Shown: positions 48,762 to 57,488 of the stretch, piece by piece
Position numbering within the stretch: the stretch's first letter is position 1
Layout of the letters: each line of letters starts with the position of its first letter
NCBI GenBank assembly: GCA_009780325.1
Contig: WRAF01000001.1
Location: forward strand, 1 to 64,000
Length of the DNA: 64,000 bases
Origin: Bacillota bacterium
GTDB taxonomy: Bacteria; Bacillota; Clostridia; Christensenellales; Pumilibacteraceae
Direction: 5' to 3'
Notes under the pieces: model-generated
What the model was told of the DNA's origin: nothing
The model's input: the letters and a program-made list of their open reading frames with translations, nothing else
Database searches by the model: none
Program-made: the position numbers and the translations under genes

Positions 48762-49081
48762 GAAAGCAAAGAGAGACCAAAACAGGCGGATTATTAGGCA
48801 GGACAATATTTGAGCATTACGACCACGAGTTGTATGTGACGGAATACGAGTTTGGTCAAAATTACACGCTTGAGTGCGAAATGTGCAAAGAGGTGCTTTG
48901 CTGGAGCGAAAACCCACGCTCAAAGATGTATAAGGTGCTAAAAGACCTATATAAGAGACAAGAGGCAAACCATGCAGGCAAAATATTCTTTAGTAGAATA
49001 GGCGGAAGATACGGCACACTTAACTGGAGCGAGAGTGATACTGATTCAATAGAGGTTTATCGCACGAGATTTTTGTATTAA
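48758..49081 (+). CDS. Small phage cargo protein with CxxC, 107 residues
   Basis: AGGAGGCGACAAC lies before ATG 48758. LECEMCKEVLCWSE carries a Cys pair. Acidic. No family recognised. Copy 4 of the dispersed element follows. Confidence 0.68.
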   Translation: MRKQRETKTGGLLGRTIFEHYDHELYVTEYEFGQNYTLECEMCKEVLCWSENPRSKMYKVLKDLYKRQEANHAGKIFFSRIGGRYGTLNWSESDTDSIEVYRTRFLY

Positions 49082-49109
49082 AAAAAACTACAAAAAACTT
49101 TTTCTTTTA

Positions 49110-49150
49110 GCGTTTAATTCCTCGACATAAAAAGTATCGTGCGGCATGAT
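49110..49150 (+). repeat. Dispersed cargo element, copy 4
   Basis: GCGTTTAATT, CCTCGACATAAAAA, 5 bases, GTGCGGCATGAT (core 49120-49150). One base differs (T to A) from the main form. A short CGCTCG/CGGGCG hairpin and the ribosome-binding site of the next gene follow. Confidence 0.85.
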
Positions 49151-49198
49151 ATGTCTACGCTCGGGTCGGGCGAAAAAACAAAAAGAGGCAATACAATT

Positions 49199-49426
49199 AT
49201 GGCAACAACAAACTGCACAATATGCAAAACACAAATTAAGGGATACGGGCATAACGCAAGTCCGATAGCAAAGAACGGCACTGCCTGCGACAAATGCAAC
49301 GCAAGCCACATAGTGCCGACACGAATGGCACTGATGGGAGTGTCAAGCCCTTTAGAGGCAGCAAGCCTAGTGGCAAGCGAGGTACACTTAATCAAGACAA
49401 TCTATGGAACGGAGGTGGCAGCGTAA
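49199..49426 (+). CDS. Small Cys-rich phage protein, 75 residues
   Basis: ATG 49199 with AGAGGC upstream; the frame opens back into copy 4 of the element without a ribosome-binding site. CTIC and CDKC form a zinc-ribbon pair. Helical C-terminus. Function unknown; TAATG couples it to the next gene. Confidence 0.68.
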   Translation: MATTNCTICKTQIKGYGHNASPIAKNGTACDKCNASHIVPTRMALMGVSSPLEAASLVASEVHLIKTIYGTEVAA

Positions 49427-49665
49427 TGACGGCAACTAAAAAATGGTTTCTTGGCAAAAGAGACAATCCACAATTAAAAGAGTTTTACTATAAAATCTTT
49501 GGCAGGATTAACCGCCAAGAACAGGTACGAGCAGAAAATCCATCTTACGGCACAATGACCTTGACGGGCTTTGAAACGAGAGAGGCTTTGATGGATGAGG
49601 TGCAACGGCTAAGAGGCGAGGGCTTAAAAGTAAGCGTATCAGCCAACTGCAAAGGGATGTTTTAA
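49426..49665 (+). CDS. Small phage cargo protein, 79 residues
   Basis: GGAGG lies 10 bases before ATG 49426. A short basic opening is followed by a compact alpha/beta pattern (GTMTLTGFETREALMDEVQRL, then LKVSVSANCKG). No family recognised. Confidence 0.66.
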   Translation: MTATKKWFLGKRDNPQLKEFYYKIFGRINRQEQVRAENPSYGTMTLTGFETREALMDEVQRLRGEGLKVSVSANCKGMF

Positions 49666-49668
49666 GAC

Positions 49669-49689
49669 AAAAGGGCGATAAGCCCTTTT
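49669..49689 (+). terminator. Short terminator-like hairpin
   Basis: AAAAGGGC pairs with GCCCTTTT across GATAA; short T-run only. Confidence 0.6.
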
Positions 49690-49704
49690 GTTAGTGGAGG
49701 CACA

Positions 49705-50001
49705 ATGAAAAACGAAAATCACGAAGAAAAAATCCTTGTTACCTTTGGCGAAAAACAACGCTATATGACAAAGGTAGCTTTAGAAAAGCACAGGCATAAC
49801 TACAAAAATCGAGGGGCGAATTTGTTTAATCGCCTTGAGATTTATATGCTCCCAAAAGAGGAGCGAAAAGAACTGCTAAAGATACTTGAAATTTTGGAAG
49901 ATAAAACGGGATACGAAAACGACAATGTATCGGCGTTATTAGATTGCTTAACAAGCAATTTTGATAGCGATGGATATGTTTATATCGGGAGGCTTAAATG
50001 A
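49705..50001 (+). CDS. Small phage cargo protein, 98 residues
   Basis: GGAGG lies before ATG 49705. Helical charged protein with LPKEERKELLKILEILEDKTG. No family recognised. Overlaps the next gene by 4 bases. Confidence 0.66.
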   Translation: MKNENHEEKILVTFGEKQRYMTKVALEKHRHNYKNRGANLFNRLEIYMLPKEERKELLKILEILEDKTGYENDNVSALLDCLTSNFDSDGYVYIGRLK

Positions 50002-50225
50002 CACAACTAACGAAAGACTTATTTGCCGAGGCGAGAAAGTTGTACCCAAAAGGCACGAGGGTCGAATTAAAAGAAAAGATGCAAGACCCACACACCAAAC
50101 TAAAAGCAGGCGACAAAGCCACAGTACAGTTTGTAGACGACAGCGGAACTGTTCACTGCCGTTGGGATAACGGCGAGGGCTTGGGGCTTATAATCGGCGT
50201 AGATGCGTTTAAGGTTATAGAATAA
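49998..50225 (+). CDS. DUF4314 protein
   Basis: 75 residues. LYPKGTRVELKEKMQDP and FVDDSGTVHCRWDNGEGLGLIIGVDAFKVIE match DUF4314, a small beta-barrel-like phage/plasmid family of unknown function. Last cargo gene before terL. Confidence 0.82.
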   Translation: MTQLTKDLFAEARKLYPKGTRVELKEKMQDPHTKLKAGDKATVQFVDDSGTVHCRWDNGEGLGLIIGVDAFKVIE

Positions 50226-50244
50226 AATAATAGGAGGCGACAGT

Positions 50245-51801
50245 TTGAAAAAAGCAAACTTTAACGAGGCGATGGCTGATAGGGCTGTCGCTTTTGTCAA
50301 TCAATTAAAACACACCAAAGGAGTGTGGCACGGGAAAAACTTTGAATTGCTGCCTTGGCAAGACAAAATCATACGGGAGTTATTTGGCACTGTCAAAGAT
50401 AACGGCTATCGCCAATACACCACAAGTTATGTCGAGATACCCAAAAAGCAAGGCAAGAGCGAGCTAGCAGCCGCCGTTGCGTTATATCTAACTTGTGGCG
50501 ATGGCGAACACGGAGCGGAGGTTTATGGCTGTGCCGCCGACAGAGCGCAGGCGAGTATCGTTTTTGATGTAGCCGTTGGCATGATAGAGCAATGCCCTGC
50601 ACTCAAAAAGCGTTGCAAAGTAATCCCGAGCCAAAAGCGGATAGTGTACAAACCGCTTAATTCGTTTTATCAAGTATTATCGGCAGAGAGTTACTCTAAG
50701 CACGGGCTGAATGTTCACGGCGTTATTTTTGACGAATTACACGCTCAACCCAACAGGGCTTTGTACGATGTAATGTTACACGGCTCGGGCGATGCTAGAA
50801 AACAACCGCTGTATTTTCTTATAACCACAGCAGGCACTGACCGCAATTCTATATGTTGGGAAGTCCACCAAAAAGCAAAAGATATTTTGGCAGGCAGGAA
50901 GAATGACCCGAGTTTTTATCCTGTTATATACGGCATAGAAGATAATGACGACTGGACTAGCGAGGCGATATGGGCAAAGGCAAATCCAAGTTTAGGTACG
51001 ACAGTAGATGTAGATAAACTCCGCACAGCGTTTAATAGTGCCAAAGAAAACCCTGCGGAGGAAAACTTGTTTAGGCAATTAAGACTTAATCAATGGGTAA
51101 AACAATCGGTGCGATGGATGCCGATGGATAAGTGGGATTTATGTAGCACCCCAGTTTGTCCAGACCATTTGCGAGGCAGGGCGTGCTACGCAGGGTTAGA
51201 CTTATCTAGCACAACCGACCTAACCTCGCTTGTTTTAGTTTTTCTACCCGACACGGAGGGAGGCAAGTTTGAGGTGTTGCCGTATTTTTGGCTACCAGAG
51301 GAAACGCTAGCGTTGCGAGTTAGGCGAGACCATGTGCCTTATGATGTATGGGAGCGTAAAAAACTAATCCATACAACGCAGGGCAATGTCCTGCATTATG
51401 GTTTTATAGAAAAGTTTATCGAGAATTTGAGCAAAGAATACAACATAAAAGAAATTGTCTTTGATAGGTGGGGAGCAAGACACTTTGCCCAAAACCTAGA
51501 AGACTTAGGCTTTACGATGGTAGAGTTTGGGCAAGGATACAAAGATATGTCGCCACCTACAAAGGAGCTTATGAGGCTCACGCTTGAGGGCAAAATCGCC
51601 CACGGCGGACACGAGGTTTTGCGTTGGAATATGGACAATGTTTATGTCCGCACCGACCCAGCAGGCAACATCAAGCCCGACAAAGAAAAATCCACCGAAA
51701 AGATAGACGGAGCAATCTCACTTATAATGGCACTTAGCCGAGCCTTATCCGCCAAGAACACCGAATCAGTTTATAACACAAGGGGGTTATTCATTATCTA
51801 A
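50245..51801 (+). CDS. terL: Terminase large subunit
   Basis: 518 residues. ATPase: Walker A IPKKQGKSE from residue 65, Walker B VIFDELHAQ (D163-E164). Nuclease: GLDLSSTTD (Asp319), then DRWGARHF and a terminal acidic patch. It packages DNA with TerS and cuts it. The start is TTG 50245 with AGGAGG 7 bases upstream. HK97/YmfN-like family. It is not adjacent to terS. Confidence 0.94.
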   Translation: MKKANFNEAMADRAVAFVNQLKHTKGVWHGKNFELLPWQDKIIRELFGTVKDNGYRQYTTSYVEIPKKQGKSELAAAVALYLTCGDGEHGAEVYGCAADRAQASIVFDVAVGMIEQCPALKKRCKVIPSQKRIVYKPLNSFYQVLSAESYSKHGLNVHGVIFDELHAQPNRALYDVMLHGSGDARKQPLYFLITTAGTDRNSICWEVHQKAKDILAGRKNDPSFYPVIYGIEDNDDWTSEAIWAKANPSLGTTVDVDKLRTAFNSAKENPAEENLFRQLRLNQWVKQSVRWMPMDKWDLCSTPVCPDHLRGRACYAGLDLSSTTDLTSLVLVFLPDTEGGKFEVLPYFWLPEETLALRVRRDHVPYDVWERKKLIHTTQGNVLHYGFIEKFIENLSKEYNIKEIVFDRWGARHFAQNLEDLGFTMVEFGQGYKDMSPPTKELMRLTLEGKIAHGGHEVLRWNMDNVYVRTDPAGNIKPDKEKSTEKIDGAISLIMALSRALSAKNTESVYNTRGLFII

Positions 51802-51802
51802 T

Positions 51803-53071
51803 ATGGGATTATTTAACTTTTTGAAACGGAGGACACGAGCCTCACCGACACATGAGGGCAGAAGTGCAAAACTTGAAGACTTTATACGAGGGGCAGACAT
51901 AGTAGATGGCAGTATGAGCCATGCAGGCGTTAATGTTGACGAAGATACCGCACTAAAGATTAGCGCCGTTTATGCTTGCGTAAAAGTTATAAGCGAAACT
52001 GTGGCGAGCCTGCCACTTAAACTACTCAAAGAAGAAGAAAACGGCGACAAGCAAAAAGCCAAGCACCACCCGTTATATGCGTTATTAGCCGACAGCCCAA
52101 ATGCCGAGATGTCGGCTTTTACATTTAGGGAACTGCTTATGACAAACCTATTGTTATGGGGCAACGCTTATGCCCATATCCGCAGGAACAGGCAAGGGCA
52201 GATAGTAGAGCTTACTCCGCTAGAGGCAAAACGGATGGAGGTGGTGCGAGAGCCGAGCAGTCGCAACTTACGCTACCGCTACACCTGCGAAGACACTAGC
52301 CAAACAATCGAATACCGTCCACGGCAAATCCTGCATATACCAGCTTTCACATTTGACGGCGTTGTAGGAGTATCGCCCATAACTTACGCAAGAGAGGCGA
52401 TGGGGTTATCGCTCGCCACGCAGGAATTTGGTGCAAGGTGGTTTGGCAGTGGTGCAAGACCTAGCGGAGTGTTAGAACACCCAAGCAGCATAAAAGACCC
52501 CGAGCGTATAAGAGAGGGGTGGAATAAGGTTTATCAAGGCACGGCAAATAGCCACAAGGTGGCAGTGCTAGAAGAGGGGCTGACATATAAGAGCATAGGA
52601 ATGTCGCCAGACGACAGCCAGTTTTTGGAGACAAGGCAATTTCAACTAACAGAGATTTGCCGCATCTTTAGAGTGCCGCCCCACATGATAGGCGACCTAA
52701 GCCGTAGTACCTTTAGCAACATAGAACACCAAAGCATTGACTTTGTTGTTCATACGATTCGCCCATGGCTAGTGCGTATCGAGCAGGCGATAAGGCGGAG
52801 TTTACTAACCGACACCGAGCGGACAATCTACAGCCCTAAGTTTAAGGTAGACGGATTACTGCGTGGGGATTTTAATTCTCGTATGCAGGGCTACGCTACC
52901 GCTCGTCAAAACGGGTGGATGAGCGCCAACGAGATACGGGCGTTAGAGGATATGAATCGCATACCAAACGGAGGCGATGAATTTTTGGTCAACGGCAATA
53001 TGGTGCCTGAAGACTATAACAAACTAAACCAAAAGGAGGAATTATCCATAAAAAATGAGCAAGACAAATAA
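51803..53071 (+). CDS. HK97-family portal protein
   Basis: 422 residues, one base after terL. Core pattern: ISAVYACVKVISETVASLPL, LWGNAYAHIRRN, and RVPPHMIGDLSRSTFSNIEHQS, all standard for HK97-type portals. Forms the DNA entry/exit vertex. It overlaps the protease gene by 17 bases. Confidence 0.94.
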   Translation: MGLFNFLKRRTRASPTHEGRSAKLEDFIRGADIVDGSMSHAGVNVDEDTALKISAVYACVKVISETVASLPLKLLKEEENGDKQKAKHHPLYALLADSPNAEMSAFTFRELLMTNLLLWGNAYAHIRRNRQGQIVELTPLEAKRMEVVREPSSRNLRYRYTCEDTSQTIEYRPRQILHIPAFTFDGVVGVSPITYAREAMGLSLATQEFGARWFGSGARPSGVLEHPSSIKDPERIREGWNKVYQGTANSHKVAVLEEGLTYKSIGMSPDDSQFLETRQFQLTEICRIFRVPPHMIGDLSRSTFSNIEHQSIDFVVHTIRPWLVRIEQAIRRSLLTDTERTIYSPKFKVDGLLRGDFNSRMQGYATARQNGWMSANEIRALEDMNRIPNGGDEFLVNGNMVPEDYNKLNQKEELSIKNEQDK

Positions 53072-53699
53072 CATACGAGGGCAACCGCTAGAGAGGCGAG
53101 CCATGACCCTCAAGGAATTAAGGGTTAGCGAGAGCGAGGGCAAAGACACCCACATTGAGGGTTATGCAAGCGTTTTTGACAGTTGGAGCGAAACTTTAGG
53201 GGGCGAATTGCCGTTTAGAGAAAAGGTGGTAAAGGGTTGTTTTGCCGAGAGTATCGCCAATGACGACATACGGGCGTTATACAACCACGACCCTAATTAT
53301 GTTCTTGGCCGTAACAAAGCAGGCACACTGGAACTCGCTGAAGACGATAAGGGCTTGTATGTAAAAATTAAGCCACCAAAGGCGCAGTGGGCAAAAGACC
53401 TTATGCACTCCATTAAGCGAGGCGATGTGGACAGTATGAGTTTTGGCTTTAGCGTAATAATCGACAAATGGTATCCAGACGAGAGCGGAGGCGTTGATGT
53501 TAGAGAACTAATTAAGGTTAAACTCTACGATGTTTCGCCCGTAACTTTCCCTGCGTACCCTGCAACCGAGTGCGATGTTAGGAGCATATACGACAAGCGC
53601 CAACACCTAAAAGCCGAAGAGGCGGCAAAGACCGCCGAGGCAAGCAAACTAAAACAACAAAAAATAGAAGCTCTAAAAAGAGCAATCTTGGAGGAATAA
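53055..53699 (+). CDS. HK97-family prohead protease
   Basis: 214 residues. IEGYASVFD opening, YNHDPNYVLGR (catalytic His) and GDVDSMSFGFSV (catalytic Ser), then VSPVTFPAYPATE. It cleaves the capsid scaffold domain during maturation. ATG 53055 lies within the portal end. Lys-rich helical tail. Confidence 0.93.
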   Translation: MSKTNNIRGQPLERRAMTLKELRVSESEGKDTHIEGYASVFDSWSETLGGELPFREKVVKGCFAESIANDDIRALYNHDPNYVLGRNKAGTLELAEDDKGLYVKIKPPKAQWAKDLMHSIKRGDVDSMSFGFSVIIDKWYPDESGGVDVRELIKVKLYDVSPVTFPAYPATECDVRSIYDKRQHLKAEEAAKTAEASKLKQQKIEALKRAILEE

Positions 53700-53703
53700 A
53701 AAA

Positions 53704-55014
53704 TTGAAAAGAAAAGAAATTGTGGCACGATTAAAAGATGCCCAACTTAGAGGCAAAAACATTTTGTCTAAATCCGAGCAACGAGAACTCACGGACGAAG
53801 ACATAGCGGCACTAGATAAAATCAAGGTAGAGATAGATAAGTACAAAAAACTCTTGGATTGTATCAAAGACTTTGATGCGACCGATACACCAGCGGAGGA
53901 AGAAAACTCGGGCGACACAGCAGACGACAAAGAAGAAGACCCCGAGCCACCAAAAGCCGACCCTGCCAAAAAGGAAGAAAAGAGTTTTAGAAACTTGGGC
54001 GACCAAATGATGGCAGTGTATCGTGCAAGTCAGCCCGGTGCAAGAATAGATAGCAGGCTTAGCACAAGAAGTGCATCAGGACTTAACGCCACCAACGCAA
54101 GCGATGGTGGTTTTTTAGTTGAAACGCAGTTTGTAAAAGACCTACTAAAACGCACTTATGATACGGGCATACTAGCAAGCAGGTGCAAAAAGATACCGCT
54201 AACCACCAACGCTAACTCTATTAAGATTAACGCCGTTGACGAAATCTCAAGAGCCAACGGCAGTAGGTGGGGCGGACTGCAAACCTATTGGGAAAACGAG
54301 GCAGACCAGTTTTCAGCAAGTAAGCCTAAGTTTAGGCAGATGGAATTGTCGCTTAAAAAGCTCACAGGGCTTTGTTATGTAACGGACGAATTATTGCAAG
54401 ATGCGGCAGCTTTAGAAAAAGTTATAAAGGACGGGTTTGCCGAAGAGTTTGGCTTTAAGATGGACGATGTAATCCTTAGAGGCAGTGGCGCAGGTCAACC
54501 GCTTGGTATCCTTAACAGCGATGCCCTAGTTAAGGTAGATAAAGAGAAAAACCAAACAGCAAAAATTACTGTCGAGAATATCGTCAAAATGTGGTCAAGA
54601 ATGTGGAGTAGAAGTCGTAGCAACGCTGTATGGTTTATTAACCCCGAGATAGAGCCACTACTTTATACGCTAGTTGTCGGCGACAAGCCTGTGTATATCC
54701 CAGCAGGCTCTATGGCAAACGCACCTTACGGAACGCTACTAGGTAGACCCGTTGTTGCGCTAGAGCAGTGTAGCGAGTTAGGCGAGGCAGGCGATATAAT
54801 CCTAGCCGACCTATCGCAATACCTACTAATCGACAAAGGCGGCATCAACACGGCAAGCAGTATCCATGTAAGATTTTTGTATGACGAGGCAGTGTTTAGG
54901 TTTATCTACCGAGTAGACGGGCAGCCCGTTTGGAACAAAGCACTCAAACCATACAAAGGCGATGCGACCGTTTCGCCGTTTATAACCCTAGCCAAAAGAG
55001 GAGGAACTAACTAA
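53704..55014 (+). CDS. HK97-family major capsid protein
   Basis: 436 residues, TTG start 53704 with GGAGG upstream. The first about 100 residues are a charged helical scaffold (delta) domain, probably removed by the protease. The capsid core shows LVETQFVKDLLKRTYDTGIL, IKINAVDEISRANGSRWGG, GSGAGQPLGIL, and a C-terminal beta strand with VSPFITLAK. The stop overlaps the next start (TAATG). Confidence 0.95.
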   Translation: MKRKEIVARLKDAQLRGKNILSKSEQRELTDEDIAALDKIKVEIDKYKKLLDCIKDFDATDTPAEEENSGDTADDKEEDPEPPKADPAKKEEKSFRNLGDQMMAVYRASQPGARIDSRLSTRSASGLNATNASDGGFLVETQFVKDLLKRTYDTGILASRCKKIPLTTNANSIKINAVDEISRANGSRWGGLQTYWENEADQFSASKPKFRQMELSLKKLTGLCYVTDELLQDAAALEKVIKDGFAEEFGFKMDDVILRGSGAGQPLGILNSDALVKVDKEKNQTAKITVENIVKMWSRMWSRSRSNAVWFINPEIEPLLYTLVVGDKPVYIPAGSMANAPYGTLLGRPVVALEQCSELGEAGDIILADLSQYLLIDKGGINTASSIHVRFLYDEAVFRFIYRVDGQPVWNKALKPYKGDATVSPFITLAKRGGTN

Positions 55015-55385
55015 TGGCAGTAATAAGAAATTTAGATATAAGGGTGCTAGAACACCCGTCCGCAATATTCAATGCGGAAATTAAAACCGACCCCGTAAAG
55101 CTATATAGTGGGCAAGCGGCACACTTTGTTGTTACAACAGGCGAGGGAACGGTGCAGGCATTAACCGCTAGCGTATACGGCGTTAGAGGCGAGGGCGAGC
55201 CGATTTTATTAAGGACAACCGAAATACGCATAGGCGATAATGCCGAAAACAAAATCGTCTTTGCCGCAAGAGAACTAGCCCATCACGAGTTAGACAGCGT
55301 GTATTTATCTATCCCAAGCGGAGGCGATGCAACAATGCTCGGCACGATAATAGCAGTATTAACTAACGAGAGGTTTAGCTCATAA
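55014..55385 (+). CDS. Phage head-region protein, 123 residues
   Basis: GGAGG lies before ATG 55014. Beta-rich with regular hydrophobic strands (AHFVVTTGEGTVQALTASVYG). Position right after the capsid gene suggests a decoration or head accessory protein; no family recognised. Confidence 0.72.
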   Translation: MAVIRNLDIRVLEHPSAIFNAEIKTDPVKLYSGQAAHFVVTTGEGTVQALTASVYGVRGEGEPILLRTTEIRIGDNAENKIVFAARELAHHELDSVYLSIPSGGDATMLGTIIAVLTNERFSS

Positions 55386-55398
55386 GGGGGTAGCAAAT

Positions 55399-55671
55399 AT
55401 GCCAACCTTACAAGAGATTAAAGATTATTTGGGAGTAGACGGGGGTCATAACGACCCCCTCTTACTTTCTCAAATTGAAACAGCGAGAGAGCTTGTCGAG
55501 AGCGTTTTGCGTTTTCAAATTGCTAAAATCCAGCCCCTGCCACACTTAGTAAAAGAGGCAATCAAATTTGCTGTTGCGTATATATTTACGCACCGAGAGC
55601 AGGCGGATTTATCCTTTTTAGATAAGTCACTCCGCACGATGCTTAATAGCCTTAGACGGGAGGTGTTTTAG
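55399..55671 (+). CDS. Head-tail connector (gp6-like)
   Basis: 90 residues, helical: TLQEIKDYLGVDG, then DPLLLSQIETARELVESVL, matching the gp6/DUF3199-type connector of HK97-like phages. Ends directly before TTG 55672. Confidence 0.82.
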   Translation: MPTLQEIKDYLGVDGGHNDPLLLSQIETARELVESVLRFQIAKIQPLPHLVKEAIKFAVAYIFTHREQADLSFLDKSLRTMLNSLRREVF

Positions 55672-56046
55672 TTGAAACAAAGACCTAGAATACAAAAGGA
55701 CAAAAAGATAGCCGTGTTTAAGACCGCTGTACGCAGTGTGTGGGGTTATGAGAAAGTCTTCAAGACTTACTTGCAAGCGCAAGAGCAAGCAGGGCTATGG
55801 GCGTATGCTCGGCACTTGAGTGGAGCGGAGCAGTTGCAAGCACGGCAAAAGCAGAGTAACGAAACGGCGAAATTTGTTGTATCGTTTAGCCCAAAAATAA
55901 CGACAGACTTGTATATAGAGTTTAACGGCACTACCTACAAAGTGGCATCAATAGACCCTTATGAGTACAACAAAACCGATTTAGAGATACGGGCGGAAGA
56001 GATTAGTCCGCCGACATTTGACGAGGTGGAATATGAAGAATATTGA
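55672..56046 (+). CDS. Head-tail adaptor / head closure protein
   Basis: 124 residues, TTG start 55672. C-terminal beta-strands (ITTDLYIEFNGTTYKVASIDPYEYNKTDLEI) match the head-closure/SPP1 gp16-like fold. The strand pattern and position support it. The last 14 bases overlap the next gene. Confidence 0.8.
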   Translation: MKQRPRIQKDKKIAVFKTAVRSVWGYEKVFKTYLQAQEQAGLWAYARHLSGAEQLQARQKQSNETAKFVVSFSPKITTDLYIEFNGTTYKVASIDPYEYNKTDLEIRAEEISPPTFDEVEYEEY

Positions 56047-56470
56047 TGCACGCAGGCTCGCTCGAGAAGATATAAGAAAAGCCCTGCGAGCGGCAGGACT
56101 GCTAGATGGTATATCCTTGCAGGCACAGCAACTACAAAACGAAACCCGTCCTTGCTTTTGGCGAGGAGTGGTGCGAGACCCAGTAGCACGGCAAAAGGAC
56201 ATTTATGTTACTTGGCATATCCCGTCTAGCGACACTGCCGAGAGGGCAGATGATAAAACCTTTTTGCGTGAGGTTATTCTTGCTGTGGATATTTTTTCAA
56301 AACGCTCTTTTGAATCGGAGGCAAACCACAAAATGCTTGATAGGCTTGAAACCGCTTTTGACGAGGCAGGATTTGAAGTGGAGTTTGCAGACGAGCAGTA
56401 TGAAGAAAACACGCAACTTTTTCACTACCCACTCACACTACACAAATTATATGGAGGAACTAAAATTTGA
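56033..56470 (+). CDS. Tail completion / minor capsid-type protein
   Basis: 145 residues from ATG 56033 with GAGGTGG upstream. KTFLREVILAVDIFSK, then LETAFDEAGFEVEF, resemble tail-terminator proteins (gp17 type). It lies between the head-tail adaptor and the tail tube gene, as expected. Overlaps the tail gene by 4 bases. Confidence 0.75.
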   Translation: MKNIDARRLAREDIRKALRAAGLLDGISLQAQQLQNETRPCFWRGVVRDPVARQKDIYVTWHIPSSDTAERADDKTFLREVILAVDIFSKRSFESEANHKMLDRLETAFDEAGFEVEFADEQYEENTQLFHYPLTLHKLYGGTKI

Positions 56471-57072
56471 GTAATTCAACAAACACAAGCCAATTATATG
56501 AAGTTGGCAATCGGCGATTTTTTGCCGCCTCACTTAATCCTAACGGCACATTTGGCACAAAAGAATACCACGAGGGGCTTATGGAGGTAAACATAGAATT
56601 TACTAGCGAGGTAACGGATTTATCCGCAGATGACGACCCAAGTTTTGTGCGCCTATCTAGCCCACTTATGGGCGAGGGTACTGTCAAATTTGCTGTATTG
56701 CCTTTTGCAGTATATGCTAAGTTTTTTGATGTATCGGTAGATGCCAACGGAGCAGTGGTTATAAAATCCACCGCCAAAACAAAGGAACTCGCTTTTGGAT
56801 TTTATTCTAGCGTGGGCGATGGCAGCGAGAGTATGTTCACGATGTATCGTGCAGTTTTTGCTTTGCCTGCACTTGCCACAATCTCCTTTGACGGCACAGC
56901 GATAAGAGACCTAACTCTTAATGTAAAGGTGTATCCATATCGCTACACAGCGGCAAACAACCAACCCGACACAGTAACCTACACAATATTAAATAGTGCA
57001 ATGAATACTGCAATTTGGCAACGAGTGCAAGACATTATCTATGTGCCAGATATGACAGTGCCACCTGCATAA
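56467..57072 (+). CDS. Major tail tube protein
   Basis: 201 residues, TTG start 56467 with GGAGG upstream. The tail-tube pattern includes YEVGNRRFFAASL, LMEVNIEFTSEVTDLSADDDPSF, and ATISFDGTAIRDLTLNVKVYPY near the C-terminus. phi13-type tube protein. Confidence 0.88.
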   Translation: MSNSTNTSQLYEVGNRRFFAASLNPNGTFGTKEYHEGLMEVNIEFTSEVTDLSADDDPSFVRLSSPLMGEGTVKFAVLPFAVYAKFFDVSVDANGAVVIKSTAKTKELAFGFYSSVGDGSESMFTMYRAVFALPALATISFDGTAIRDLTLNVKVYPYRYTAANNQPDTVTYTILNSAMNTAIWQRVQDIIYVPDMTVPPA

Positions 57073-57086
57073 CAAAAAGGAGCAAT

Positions 57087-57488
57087 ATGCAAAAATACGG
57101 ATTAGTTAAAACTCTAAAAGACGGCGACCACGAGATTAAACTCGTGGGCAACGCCTTTACATTTATCTTATACAAATCTTACTTTGGTAAAGACTTACTT
57201 AATGATATAGTAACCTTTGCTCAAAAGAACAGCGAGGCAGTCAAACTCGACCCAAATGACATAACGCTAGAAAACCTTGGCGGAATTTCTTTTGACACCG
57301 AGTTTATCCTTAATTTAATAGCCGCCCTAATGGCTACGGCACAATACCCAAACAAGCCAGACATAGGCGAACTTATTATGGGCATACCGCCACACTTTCT
57401 AACAGAGCCACAAATCATATCCGATGTGCTAGAATTTCTAAGCCTGTTTGTTGCCTCAAAAAAGCCGCAGGGGAACAGTCGCAAATAG
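57087..57488 (+). CDS. Tail assembly chaperone (G-type)
   Basis: 133 residues, ATG 57087 with AAAGGAG upstream. Helical protein ending FLSLFVASKKPQGNSRK. This is the unshifted product; about 126 residues are shared with the frameshifted GT product. Chaperones coat the tape measure during tail assembly. Confidence 0.82.
   Translation: MQKYGLVKTLKDGDHEIKLVGNAFTFILYKSYFGKDLLNDIVTFAQKNSEAVKLDPNDITLENLGGISFDTEFILNLIAALMATAQYPNKPDIGELIMGIPPHFLTEPQIISDVLEFLSLFVASKKPQGNSRK

Noticed and set aside
56205..56474. 89-codon plus-strand frame overlapping the tail completion gene
   Set aside because: Out of frame with a clearly conserved gene and no Shine-Dalgarno.
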